Origin: Nanobdellota archaeon
GTDB taxonomy: Archaea > Nanobdellota > Nanobdellia > Pacearchaeales > GW2011-AR1
Assembly (NCBI GenBank): GCA_030704765.1
Contig: JAUYDD010000205.1
Span: forward strand, 1 to 14,457
Length of the DNA stretch: 14,457 nt
Reading direction: 5' to 3'
Under the pieces are notes generated by a model. The model was not told the DNA's origin. It saw nothing but the letters and a program-made list of their open reading frames with translations, and searched no databases. A program made the translations under genes and the position numbers. Shown piece by piece: positions 5,318 through 12,361 of this stretch. The first letter of the stretch is position 1; each line of letters opens with the position of its first letter.

Positions 5318-7989
5318 GATAATAATTTCTTAACCGCTTTAGTATTCCAATTAAACTTTTTAGTATTTTTCTTTAATCGTTTTTGCATCTCCCATAATGT
5401 TGATTTTGAAACTTTCTTATCTCTTGCTTCTTTAATTCCCATATTAAGTATTTTCTTTTTATTTTCAGATTTAGAAATATATTCAGTAACATCTTCAACT
5501 TCAAGAGGTTGCTCTTCAATGTTCTTTGTTTCTTTTCCTACAACTCTAATTTCTCCATGTGTTACATGCCTACGTTCCATTAATCCCTCTTCATTTCCAT
5601 TTGCAAATTTTGACTCTGGGTGATTTGCATATTTAACAATTACATCTGCAAGATTTTTCCAATAATGCACTCCCTTAAGAATCCTTCCAGTTTTATAGTC
5701 AATAAAGGGTTTATGTACCGCCCCCTGACTATTTTCTTTTCTATAAGCAGTTATTGGTTTTATATCCTTAAAATTGCCTTGACCAATAAGAATAAAGTTA
5801 AATGGTTTAATTTGCTCTGATAATTGTTTACTATTATTATACGGATTAAATCTCTTAGCTAAATTGGGAGTTGAAACGGTAAATTTTGATAAGGCATAAA
5901 ATTGAGAATATTTTTCTTGAATATCATTCTCAGTAATATGCCCGTAATGTAGTTCTAGGATATCTTGCCAAATTTGCTTTTGCCAGTTTATTCCTTGTTT
6001 ATACGGATTTAAAAGATGACCGAGACCATGTAATTTATATTCTCCTTCTTCGGGATCAGGATTAATGTAAATCTTTCCACCTATGAGTTTGTAAAGAACA
6101 TAACGTTTCGCACTTATTCCGTAAAATAACATTTTGGCTTTATCAATCTTGAAAAAATCTGTATTGGAACTGTAAGGATTTAATGGTTTGAAAAAGTCTT
6201 GAATTTCTTGAGCATATTCTGAAGGAATATAACAACTATCCGTGTCCATATAAGCGTGTTGAGATTTTTTGTTTTTCAGAAGATTTTCAGTCATTGCTAA
6301 AAGAAGTCTTGCACCTGCAACCTGCATAACCGCAATTAAAGGGTTGAAGAATCTGCCTTCTTCTTCAAGTTTTTGTTTTGTAAAAAACTCATTAACGCTA
6401 TACACTTTTATATTAGATTTCTCTTCTTGAGGCAACATCTCAATGAATATCCCATAAGTGATTGAATTAACAAGAATTTTTAATGCTCTTTGAATTCCAT
6501 CATACTGTTTGTATTCTTGACAGCCCCTTTCTAATTTTAACAGACTACATTTGTCCTTGAATATTTGACGTTGATCAACAAGCACCTTAATGAAATTGTC
6601 TTTAGAGGGATCTATATCTATGCCGAGTATTCTAGCTTTTTTAAGCGTGTCCTGTTTGCCTCTTGGAATAAAACGAGTGGCTTTTGTTATCTTAGGAACT
6701 TTTCCAGTATATAATACTGTAGCAATAACATCGGGTAACGCATAATAAAACTTGTCTTTATGAGTGAAATAATTAATACCTACATTGTATATTGAAGACT
6801 TATCTTTATAGACTGCCCTTAAAGGAAGGACATCTTCTTCAGGAATAAGTTCAACAAGTACATTAAATCTCTTCCATATTTCTTTATTATTAAGGTCTTC
6901 GGGTCTTATATTTTTTAATAAATCTCTTATCTCTTCTGTAACATCTGCTCTAATTATCTCTTTTGCACAAATTAACTCCCATAAGTTCATTAAAATGGTT
7001 AATGAAGGGTACATACTTTTAAAATCTAGAACAGAGACTTCAGTGGGTGTTTTTCTTCTTTTTACCTCACATCTACCACCAAAATAAGCAGCCATCAAAT
7101 TACCCTTTAATTTTGAATCTATATTAGAACTTATGCGAGACAAGGGTTTAATTCCTAGTTGTCGCAAAGCATATTTTGCTAAAGCCGCAGAGGAATAGAT
7201 TTTGGTTATTGGAGCATCTATTCCATACATATGATAATGATCCAATATTCTAAGATAGAGGTCATAAGTTGAATCAACATCTTTTAAATTATACTCCACA
7301 TATTCAGGAGTTATCACCCCATGTGTTTTTACTTCTTCTTTTAGGCATTTACAACCAAAAAATTTACCTGCTCCCAATAATGAAATATCTTTCTTGTTAC
7401 TAAAAACATAAGATAATGTTTTAAGATCTAAGAAATAACCCTTAAACCTATTGCCCTTTCTACCTTTAAAATATGTACTTGAAAATTGCATGAAGCTCAT
7501 TGCTGAATCAATATGTTTTATCTTTATGCGAGGTAACCTTGTGTCTTCTGAGATTTGACATGAAAACCATCCGTGATGATGCTTTCTTCCATCGCCATAG
7601 TGGAAAGCTAATCTAGAAAGATCAAAAGGTAAATTAAAGTTTATACATAGCGTTTTTATTCCTAACACTTCAGGGTAGAATATTTCATTAACGAACTCGT
7701 TTAAAGTAAATAATGAGATCTCTTTGATTTTAGCAACACCTTCAATAATATTTTTCTCATTAGAATTTATATTTTGAGGATTATAGAAAATGCCTCTTAA
7801 TTGAATGACATTGTTATCAACAACTATAAAAGAGCCAAACTTTAGATTTTGGAATTCATCGCTTGTTGTTTCTGTATCAAAGATTAGAATTCTATCATGT
7901 AATTTTGGGATTTCCTTCTCTGGAAATTGTCTTCTCTGTTTCTTATTTCTCTTTTCGGTATAGCCTCTGATTGCAATATTATTTTTCAT
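5314..7989 (-). CDS. polB: Family B DNA polymerase with 3'-5' exonuclease, mobile-element type
   Basis: 891-aa DNA-dependent DNA polymerase. Exonuclease motifs: Exo I FDTETT (Asp38, Glu40), Exo II NLPFD (Asn119, Asp123), Exo III YNLKD (Tyr233, Asp237). Polymerase motifs: A, LDFKSMYPS (Asp322); B, K504-x3-NSITYG (513); C, YMDTDS (Asp582, Asp584). After motif C comes SAKRY (626-630) and then HGLGHLLNP (654-661), a signature I associate from memory with B-family polymerases of mobile elements and large plasmids. About 180 residues separate motifs A and B, so an insertion is likely there; whether it is a TPR1-type protein-priming insertion cannot be decided by eye. Residues 847-870 end in an HTH-like 'SKSTLWEMQKR' also seen in the neighbouring Cas1. 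Last gene of a four-gene minus-strand operon; it overlaps the 3' end of the preceding gene. Both activities appear intact. Confidence 0.93.
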   Translation of the reverse strand: MKNNIAIRGYTEKRNKKQRRQFPEKEIPKLHDRILIFDTETTSDEFQNLKFGSFIVVDNNVIQLRGIFYNPQNINSNEKNIIEGVAKIKEISLFTLNEFVNEIFYPEVLGIKTLCINFNLPFDLSRLAFHYGDGRKHHHGWFSCQISEDTRLPRIKIKHIDSAMSFMQFSSTYFKGRKGNRFKGYFLDLKTLSYVFSNKKDISLLGAGKFFGCKCLKEEVKTHGVITPEYVEYNLKDVDSTYDLYLRILDHYHMYGIDAPITKIYSSAALAKYALRQLGIKPLSRISSNIDSKLKGNLMAAYFGGRCEVKRRKTPTEVSVLDFKSMYPSLTILMNLWELICAKEIIRADVTEEIRDLLKNIRPEDLNNKEIWKRFNVLVELIPEEDVLPLRAVYKDKSSIYNVGINYFTHKDKFYYALPDVIATVLYTGKVPKITKATRFIPRGKQDTLKKARILGIDIDPSKDNFIKVLVDQRQIFKDKCSLLKLERGCQEYKQYDGIQRALKILVNSITYGIFIEMLPQEEKSNIKVYSVNEFFTKQKLEEEGRFFNPLIAVMQVAGARLLLAMTENLLKNKKSQHAYMDTDSCYIPSEYAQEIQDFFKPLNPYSSNTDFFKIDKAKMLFYGISAKRYVLYKLIGGKIYINPDPEEGEYKLHGLGHLLNPYKQGINWQKQIWQDILELHYGHITENDIQEKYSQFYALSKFTVSTPNLAKRFNPYNNSKQLSEQIKPFNFILIGQGNFKDIKPITAYRKENSQGAVHKPFIDYKTGRILKGVHYWKNLADVIVKYANHPESKFANGNEEGLMERRHVTHGEIRVVGKETKNIEEQPLEVEDVTEYISKSENKKKILNMGIKEARDKKVSKSTLWEMQKRLKKNTKKFNWNTKAVKKLLS

Positions 7990-8296
7990 TTTTTCTATTC
8001 TTAATTTTTAATTCTCTAAATTCTCTTAAACACTGAATTCCTAAATCAAAAAAACCAATAATGCTTGTTAATGCCATGATCTCTTTATCTTCCCTTAATT
8101 CTATTGGTAGAGAGTTTTGATAACAGCTAATATAATAGTGATACTCTTTAAGCAGAGGAATCTCCATGTCAGAATTTATTTTGCCTAATATGTGATGGTC
8201 TTCAATCGCCTGTTTCTCTTTCTTGAGATCTATTTTATCTGTTTTCATTTTCTCGAGTTTTTTTCTTCTATCAGAGAAATATTTTATTTCATTCAT
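7979..8296 (-). CDS. Small charged helical protein, 105 aa
   Basis: Unrecognised. The first half (FSDRRKKLEKMKTDKIDLKKEKQAIEDHH) is strongly charged and probably helical or coiled-coil; the second half is more hydrophobic (IMALTSIIGFFDLGIQCLREF). The start at 8296 is preferred over an upstream ATG at 8341: it has a clear Shine-Dalgarno GAGGTG seven bases upstream, and its ATG overlaps the upstream gene's TGA. This is the only strong ribosome-binding site in the operon, as expected for an internal gene. The polB start lies inside its last codons. Its place between an HTH protein and PolB suggests an accessory replication or regulatory partner, but nothing in the sequence proves it. Confidence 0.75.
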   Translation of the reverse strand: MNEIKYFSDRRKKLEKMKTDKIDLKKEKQAIEDHHILGKINSDMEIPLLKEYHYYISCYQNSLPIELREDKEIMALTSIIGFFDLGIQCLREFRELKIKNRKNEK

Positions 8297-8927
8297 CTGA
8301 ATACACCTCAAAGAATTCTGAATCTTCTTTAGCTTCCTCAATATCTCTAATTTTATCGGGGTTTGTTTCTAGTTTGTGTTTCTTTCCATAAGCATCAAGG
8401 ATAACTATTTTCTTAAATTTCTTTAACACAGAAGGATCACCGCTTTCTAGATATTTTTTGACTGTTGCAAAGTATTCTCCAATTATTGAGGCATCTCTAG
8501 AATTTGTTACAATTATTGTTCTTATTTCTCCTTTTTCATAAATCTGCATTGCTCTCTCAATATGATCAATTTGTTTAGGATACCATCCCCTAGAAGACTT
8601 AGATAAGGCGTTTCTAAGATAAGTTAGTATATCATATTTGGTTAAGCCTACGTCCTTAGAAGCACGGGTTAAAGATTCTCCCTTTTTCATTCTTCTTAAA
8701 ACTTCAAGAGCAAGAATCCTATTAGATTTTTCTTCAGGTAATAGGATTTCCCAAGGTCTTCTAGATAAATCTAGAATCTTAATAGATGTTTTAATAAGGG
8801 ATACAAGAGGCTCGTTAGGAAATATTTTATGTAATTTTATAACTCTCTCAGAATAACTTGATATCCTTCTCTTTGAATGTAACCATGAACTAAATGCAGG
8901 GTATTTAGAAGAGAATCTAGTTGCCAT
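8289..8927 (-). CDS. HTH-containing protein, 212 aa, element-encoded
   Basis: Residues 72-108 (ALEVLRRMKKGESLTRASKDVGL... then TKYDILTYLRNAL) read as a resolvase- or sigma-like helix-turn-helix: a helix, a 'SLTRASKDVGLT' recognition segment, then a further helix. The N-terminal 60 residues are basic and helical. The C-terminal half (135-185) alternates strands and helices (RTIIVTNSRDASIIGEYF, KIVILDAYGKKHKL) and looks like a separate small domain; I recall similar 'SRDASIIGEY' sequences in archaeal mobile elements but cannot name a family. The start overlaps the stop of the RHH gene (ATG at 8927, TAG at 8919) and the end overlaps the start of the next gene, so the whole minus-strand operon is tightly coupled. 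Probably a DNA-binding factor of the element, perhaps recognising its ends. Confidence 0.75.
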   Translation of the reverse strand: MATRFSSKYPAFSSWLHSKRRISSYSERVIKLHKIFPNEPLVSLIKTSIKILDLSRRPWEILLPEEKSNRILALEVLRRMKKGESLTRASKDVGLTKYDILTYLRNALSKSSRGWYPKQIDHIERAMQIYEKGEIRTIIVTNSRDASIIGEYFATVKKYLESGDPSVLKKFKKIVILDAYGKKHKLETNPDKIRDIEEAKEDSEFFEVYSDE

Positions 8928-9090
8928 TTTTTCTCTTTTGATTATCTTTACTTAAGAAGTCCTCTAAATGTGAATATAACGCTGTTCTGATTATCTCTGC
9001 TTGTGAACACCCTCTATGTTCCGCTGCTTTTCTGATTACTCTTCGCAATGCTTGAGGTAAGCTTATGATGAGTCTTTTTTTTGTCTCCAT
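8917..9090 (-). CDS. Ribbon-helix-helix (CopG/Arc-like) repressor, 57 aa
   Basis: Fits the RHH fold throughout. A beta strand KKRLIISLP (4-12) would lie in the DNA major groove as a dimer ribbon; helix A QALRRVIRKAAEHRG (13-27) follows, then the turn CS; helix B is QAEIIRTALYSHLEDFL (30-46), with a basic tail to residue 57. RHH proteins are obligate dimers and usually repress their own operon. The ATG at 9090 has a TATA box (CTATAAATA, 9111-9119 on the minus strand) centred 25 nt upstream, so its mRNA should be leaderless. It is the first gene of the polB operon, and its stop overlaps the next start. The near-palindrome at 9127-9144 is a natural operator candidate. Confidence 0.85.
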   Translation of the reverse strand: METKKRLIISLPQALRRVIRKAAEHRGCSQAEIIRTALYSHLEDFLSKDNQKRKNGN

Positions 9091-9110
9091 GAAAAACTAT
9101 AACCGAAACC

Positions 9111-9119
9111 TATTTATAG
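9111..9119 (-). promoter_or_regulatory. TATA box of the RHH-polB operon
   Basis: Minus-strand CTATAAATA centred 25 nt upstream of the RHH start codon. It is a strong archaeal TATA match and implies a leaderless transcript. Confidence 0.7.
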
Positions 9120-9126
9120 TTAGTTC

Positions 9127-9144
9127 GATATCTAATATGATATC
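9127..9144. promoter_or_regulatory. Candidate operator between divergent promoters
   Basis: GATATC-TAATAT-GATATC: two palindromic hexamers 12 bp apart, on nearly the same helical face, giving an 18-bp near-palindrome. It lies directly upstream of the minus-strand TATA box and about 17 bp upstream of the plus-strand TATA box (9161-9169). One bound RHH tetramer could therefore influence both the polB and the cas1 transcription units. Confidence 0.5.
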
Positions 9145-9160
9145 AAAAATGAAACTAAAA

Positions 9161-9169
9161 TGTATAATA
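9161..9169 (+). promoter_or_regulatory. TATA box of the wHTH-cas1 operon
   Basis: TGTATAATA centred 27 nt upstream of the ATG at 9192. If it is used, transcription starts at about the ATG, and the GGGGGA at 9178-9182, which looks like a ribosome-binding site, would lie upstream of the RNA. Confidence 0.5.
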
Positions 9170-9191
9170 CTTACTAAGGGGGAAAGTAAGA

Positions 9192-10052
9192 ATGAAACCA
9201 AAAATGGGAAATGAAACACCAGTTGAAACTAAGATAGTAAACTATATAGAAAAGTTTGGGAGACCAATTGAATGGAAAGCGATAGTTAAGGCAATAGTTA
9301 ATAATAAAAAAATAGGTCATTCTAAAACTGTTGTAGGAAGAAGAATCCAGTCTCTAGTAAAAACTGGAGAATTAAGGAAACTTTCAAAAGAAGAAATTTT
9401 ACAGTGGAAGATAAACATAGATCATGAACGGGCTTCATATTATATAACTACCAAGATAAGCAAAGCAAAGGAACACTTAGATAATGTTCTATTGAAAGTT
9501 AACAACAAAACATCTATTTCGGAGATTAGGTTGATACTCTCAGAGATATTTCACTATAACTATTACAATCTTTCATCCAAACAACTTGATACTCTTGTTG
9601 ATTTTCTGAAAAGAAGCAATCTAGAAATTATCAGTTTATCACTTATTCTTCTCTATGAACATATTAATAAAAGAAAGATAGAGCCAAGTAAAGATAAAAT
9701 AAATGAATTGAAAACTGAATTGAATAGAATATTGAAGATGTATCCTGAAAAAGGAACAGAGCAGAAAAATTTTAGATCTTATGCTATTTCTCTATTGGCT
9801 TATTACAAAGATTCTACAATTTTAGAACAGTTTAAAGAGGATATTAAAAACTGTGATATGAGTGTACAAGGGGAAGAGAGCTTTCTTAATAGGTATAATC
9901 AAAAATACCTTCTTGACCTGATATATGAAAGTGGGTCAGAACTTTATGAGATACAAAAAAGTCTCATTAAAAATGGAAAAAAGAAGAAATCAGACCTAAT
10001 TCAAAAATTAAGAGATAGAGTAAAAGAAAGAATGGAAGGTATTAAACAATGA
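9192..10052 (+). CDS. Winged-helix-like protein coupled to cas1, 286 aa
   Basis: Residues 10-62 (TKIVNYIEKFGRPIEWKAIVKAI, then KTVVGRRIQSLVKTGELRKL) fit a winged helix-turn-helix, with the recognition helix near 44-56. The rest is helical: 95-180 has repeated amphipathic helices (SEIRLILSEIF, KQLDTLVDFLKRS, SLILLYEHI) that could form a HEAT-like or dimerisation domain. The C-terminus is a basic coiled coil (KKKKSDLIQKLRDRVKERM). Its stop overlaps the cas1 ATG (ATGA at 10049-10052), so the two are translationally coupled and are likely to act together, for instance as an end-binding accessory of the Cas1 integrase or as its regulator. Casposons often carry HTH genes next to cas1. I recognise no named family. 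Confidence 0.75.
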   Translation: MKPKMGNETPVETKIVNYIEKFGRPIEWKAIVKAIVNNKKIGHSKTVVGRRIQSLVKTGELRKLSKEEILQWKINIDHERASYYITTKISKAKEHLDNVLLKVNNKTSISEIRLILSEIFHYNYYNLSSKQLDTLVDFLKRSNLEIISLSLILLYEHINKRKIEPSKDKINELKTELNRILKMYPEKGTEQKNFRSYAISLLAYYKDSTILEQFKEDIKNCDMSVQGEESFLNRYNQKYLLDLIYESGSELYEIQKSLIKNGKKKKSDLIQKLRDRVKERMEGIKQ

Positions 10053-11266
10053 AACTTCTATTGTTAAATGGTCATGGAATTGATATGAGAGTAGATGGAG
10101 CTAAATTAAAAGTTAAAGATGGCAGATACCAAGATGATATTGAACCTGAAAAATATCTTTTCTCCCCAAAGAGAATTGATGTTAATAGTATCATCATTTA
10201 TGGAAGAAGCGGAGATATTAGTATTGAGGCAATTAGATGGTTAATTAAGCATAATGTTCAAGTGAGTATTCTAGACTGGAATGGCAAGTTATTGACAACT
10301 ATGCTTCCACCAGAAGGTGTACAAGTTAAAACAAAGTTTGCTCAATACTCTTCTTATAACGATAAAGATCTCAAATTAGAAATAGCAAAGAAGTTTATTG
10401 ATGCTAAAATTCAAAGAACCAAATCAGTGTTAGAATATTTGAAGTCAAGATATAGCTTAGTTCAATATGATTTTTCTAAAGAAGAAGAGAGATTGGATCT
10501 TGCTGTAAATAATCAAGAAATAATGCTTATTGAAGCACAAGTTGCAGGAAAATATTGGAAAAATTTAATTAAGATATTTCCAGATAAGTATGAATTTAAG
10601 ACTAGAAAGTGGACAGGGAGACCAATGGGTGCAGGAGATCAGATAAATTGCATGTTAAACTATGGATATGCAATCCTAGAAGCTGAATGTCTAAGAGCAA
10701 TAAATGCAGCAGGTCTTGATGTTCATATTGGATTCTTGCACGAGATGAATATAGGAAAGAATAGTCTTGCTTATGACCTTCAAGAGCCATTTAGATTTTT
10801 GATTGATCTTGCGATTATCTCTGCCATAGAAAAGGGACTTATGGATAAAAGAGATTTCATAAGAACAGAGAACTATAATTTAAGATTGAGACCTTCAGGA
10901 GCTAAGAAATTAATTGCTGAGATCATGACTCAGTTCAATAAGAAGGTACAATACAGAAATATGGAATATACTTGGAGCTATCTTCTGATGACCCAAACTA
11001 GGGAACTTGCACATTATTTGATTGGGAAAACAGGAAAGCTTGATTTTTCACAGCCATTCTTAGAATTAGACAGAGATGATACACAAGAGATTAGAGAAAA
11101 GATAAAAAATATTTCTTATTATCGATGGAAGAAAATGGGATTCTCAAAAGGTACACTGCATCACATGAAGAAAAATGCTAATTCAGATAAACCATTTAAG
11201 ATATACAAAGAAGTGCAGAAAAGACTAGAAGAACAAGAAAATTTAGAGATTAAGAAAAGGGATTAA
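10049..11266 (+). CDS. cas1: Cas1-family integrase, casposase-like, with C-terminal HTH extension
   Basis: 405-aa Cas1 metal-dependent DNA integrase. The N-terminal beta domain (1-85) contains NSIIIYGRSGDISIEAIRWLI, the usual Cas1 dimer region. The catalytic alpha domain has Glu162 (MLIEAQVAGKYW), then NYGYAILEAECLRAINAAG (204-222), His231 (GFLHE), and Asp243/Glu246 in AYDLQEPFR, so the active site looks complete. It is longer than CRISPR Cas1 proteins (about 300-340 aa). The additional C-terminal segment (about 345-395) includes KKMGFSKGTLHHMKKN, an HTH-like motif typical of casposon Cas1 enzymes, which bind their own transposon ends. No cas2, cas4, effector gene or CRISPR array is present, and polB and HTH genes are adjacent. 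Together these favour transposition over CRISPR adaptation. Second gene of its operon, coupled to the wHTH gene. Confidence 0.95.
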   Translation: MKLLLLNGHGIDMRVDGAKLKVKDGRYQDDIEPEKYLFSPKRIDVNSIIIYGRSGDISIEAIRWLIKHNVQVSILDWNGKLLTTMLPPEGVQVKTKFAQYSSYNDKDLKLEIAKKFIDAKIQRTKSVLEYLKSRYSLVQYDFSKEEERLDLAVNNQEIMLIEAQVAGKYWKNLIKIFPDKYEFKTRKWTGRPMGAGDQINCMLNYGYAILEAECLRAINAAGLDVHIGFLHEMNIGKNSLAYDLQEPFRFLIDLAIISAIEKGLMDKRDFIRTENYNLRLRPSGAKKLIAEIMTQFNKKVQYRNMEYTWSYLLMTQTRELAHYLIGKTGKLDFSQPFLELDRDDTQEIREKIKNISYYRWKKMGFSKGTLHHMKKNANSDKPFKIYKEVQKRLEEQENLEIKKRD

Positions 11267-11438
11267 ATGGGATTAAGGGATTAACAGGCATGGATTATGT
11301 GGTATATGACAACTAAAATGGGGAAGATTGGATCAATAATCACTGAAGATTTACTCAGAATATACGTCAAATGGTATCAATTTCTACTAGGGATTAATAT
11401 TGGATTAAAAGATTAACAAAAAGATTAAAGTAGATTAA
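11248..11438 (+). repeat. Two clusters of GATTAA hexamers at the 3' end of cas1
   Basis: GATTAA occurs at 11248, 11261, 11271, 11279, 11392, 11403, 11411, 11423 and 11433. The four-copy and five-copy clusters are separated by about 110 bp; steps within clusters are 8-13 bp, close to one helical turn. Several copies extend to GGGATTAA or GGATTAA. The first two lie in cas1 codons and one supplies its stop; the last overlaps the end of the converging gene. They could be iterated binding sites (iterons or sub-terminal transposase sites) marking this end of the element. AT-rich simple repetition is the dull alternative. Confidence 0.5.
11297..11416 (+). CDS. Possible 39-aa ORF between GATTAA clusters
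   Basis: An ATG-initiated frame of 39 codons beginning MWYMTTKMGKIGSIITEDLL and ending GINIGLKD. Its composition is protein-like and amphipathic in the middle, but there is no convincing promoter or ribosome-binding site and I recognise no family. It could be the tail of a decayed gene or chance. It is listed because it is the only coding candidate in the 168-bp gap after cas1. Confidence 0.2.
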   Translation: MWYMTTKMGKIGSIITEDLLRIYVKWYQFLLGINIGLKD

Positions 11439-12037
11439 TTGAATTTTAACGATTTTAATATTGTATTCTTATAACCATCAAATTCATTATTTAAATCGGA
11501 TGAATAAGAATATGTAACCCTTGTAAGATCTTCAGATTCTGTATCAAATACTACTATTGCTCCAAAAATAATATTTTCATTAATCAGAACAGTTTTCTCA
11601 TAAGAATTTTGTAAATCGGCTCCATCTTTAATCGTTTTTAATGACATTGCTGAAATATTTGGATAGAGTTTTATTAGCCCATCATATTCTCTAGTAAAAT
11701 AATCTTGTGTATATCTTGCATGACCACATGAAGTTGTAGATCCACAATTCTCTGTCCAAACATAGTTAAGATTTGTTGAAGAGCTAACAACTGTAATTGA
11801 AATTACAGCAATATCATTTTTAAATTTTGATAAAATTATTCCATTATCTGAGCCAAATGATGTTTTATATTGTTCTAGTTCTGAAGGTATTGAGAAATTT
11901 ATCTTATTATCTGAATAAATTTGATAGTTTTTAGATTCAAGGTTATTTTTATCTTGGAAAGTTGGTTTTATTACAACATAGGCTAGTAAGCCTAAAACTA
12001 AGATTATTCCTATAACGTAAAGGGATTTATTTTTCAT
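11435..12037 (-). CDS. Membrane-anchored extracytoplasmic protein, PsbP-like fold suspected
   Basis: 200 aa. Residues 1-4 are basic, 5-24 form one hydrophobic helix (LYVIGIILVLGLLAYVVIKP), and the rest is a polar extracellular domain, so this is a type II-like anchored protein or one with an uncleaved signal. The domain opens with NKINFSIPSELEQYK and continues with strands (GIILSK, IAVISITVVSS, NIIFGAIVVFDT), a pattern seen in PsbP-like and related small beta-alpha proteins of archaea. Cys105 and Cys111 (ENCGSTTSCGH) may form a disulfide. It faces the winged-helix gene across a shared palindromic control region, suggesting it is a target of that regulator. It converges on cas1 through the GATTAA repeats. 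Probably host chromosome rather than element. Confidence 0.75.
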   Translation of the reverse strand: MKNKSLYVIGIILVLGLLAYVVIKPTFQDKNNLESKNYQIYSDNKINFSIPSELEQYKTSFGSDNGIILSKFKNDIAVISITVVSSSTNLNYVWTENCGSTTSCGHARYTQDYFTREYDGLIKLYPNISAMSLKTIKDGADLQNSYEKTVLINENIIFGAIVVFDTESEDLTRVTYSYSSDLNNEFDGYKNTILKSLKFN

Positions 12038-12046
12038 TTTGATATA

Positions 12047-12095
12047 TGCATAATAGTGCAGACTTGCTATAAAAATGTATTGGTACTATTATGCA
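12047..12095. promoter_or_regulatory. Dyad operator centred on a TATA box in a divergent promoter
   Basis: TGCATAATAGTGC (12047-12059) and GTACTATTATGCA (12083-12095) are inverted copies matching at 12 of 13 positions. The dyad axis, 12071, is exactly the centre of the TATA box CTATAAAAA (12067-12075). The plus-strand winged-helix gene starts 28 nt from that centre and the minus-strand gene starts 34 nt away. A dimeric regulator binding both arms would flank the TBP site on each side, an ideal arrangement for repressing transcription. The winged-helix product is the obvious candidate. Confidence 0.65.
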
Positions 12096-12098
12096 GAT

Positions 12099-12314
12099 AT
12101 GGTAAGGAAGCCAATTACTCAAACAATAGAAGAGATAAAAAAGCTTCTAGAAAAAGAGGGTGAACTCTCAGTTAGACAGATATCTCTGAAGATCAAATCT
12201 CAATGGCGAACAATTAAAAAAGGTCTTGATACTATGCTGGTTTTAGGACTTGTTAAGGAAAGAAAAAATGATAAGACTGAAAGAGTTGAGCGATTGTTTT
12301 CTTTAAAGAAATAA
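12099..12314 (+). CDS. Winged helix-turn-helix regulator, 71 aa
   Basis: Minimal wHTH: helix 1 TQTIEEIKKLLEKEGE, then LSVRQISLKIKSQ (helix 2), WRTIKKGLDTMLVLGLV (recognition helix), and a short wing (KERKNDKTERVERLFSL). This is the archaeal small transcriptional-regulator pattern, acting as a dimer on DNA. I set the start at the second ATG (12099) because the first (12075) overlaps the TATA box itself, whereas 12099 is 28 nt from the TATA centre and would be leaderless. The upstream dyad straddling the TATA box suggests autorepression and joint control of the divergent membrane-anchored protein. Confidence 0.8.
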   Translation: MVRKPITQTIEEIKKLLEKEGELSVRQISLKIKSQWRTIKKGLDTMLVLGLVKERKNDKTERVERLFSLKK

Positions 12315-12333
12315 ATAATCAGATTAGGAGGTT

Positions 12334-12342
12334 TTTTATATA
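12334..12342 (+). promoter_or_regulatory. TATA element before the DUF2779 fragment
   Basis: TTTTATATA-type element centred about 24 nt upstream of the ATG at 12362. It suggests that the intact ancestor of the now truncated gene was expressed from here. Confidence 0.35.
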
Positions 12343-12361
12343 TTCAAATATAGGTATAATT

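Noticed and set aside
3014..11385. Possible terminal repeats: CTCAGGGTATATTAC near 3016 and CTCAGAATATACGTC near 11355
   Set aside because: They are direct rather than inverted and only partly identical; not convincing as casposon ends.
3103..11434. CRISPR array next to cas1
   Set aside because: No regularly spaced 23-40-bp repeats are present; the GATTAA hexamers are too short and too closely spaced.
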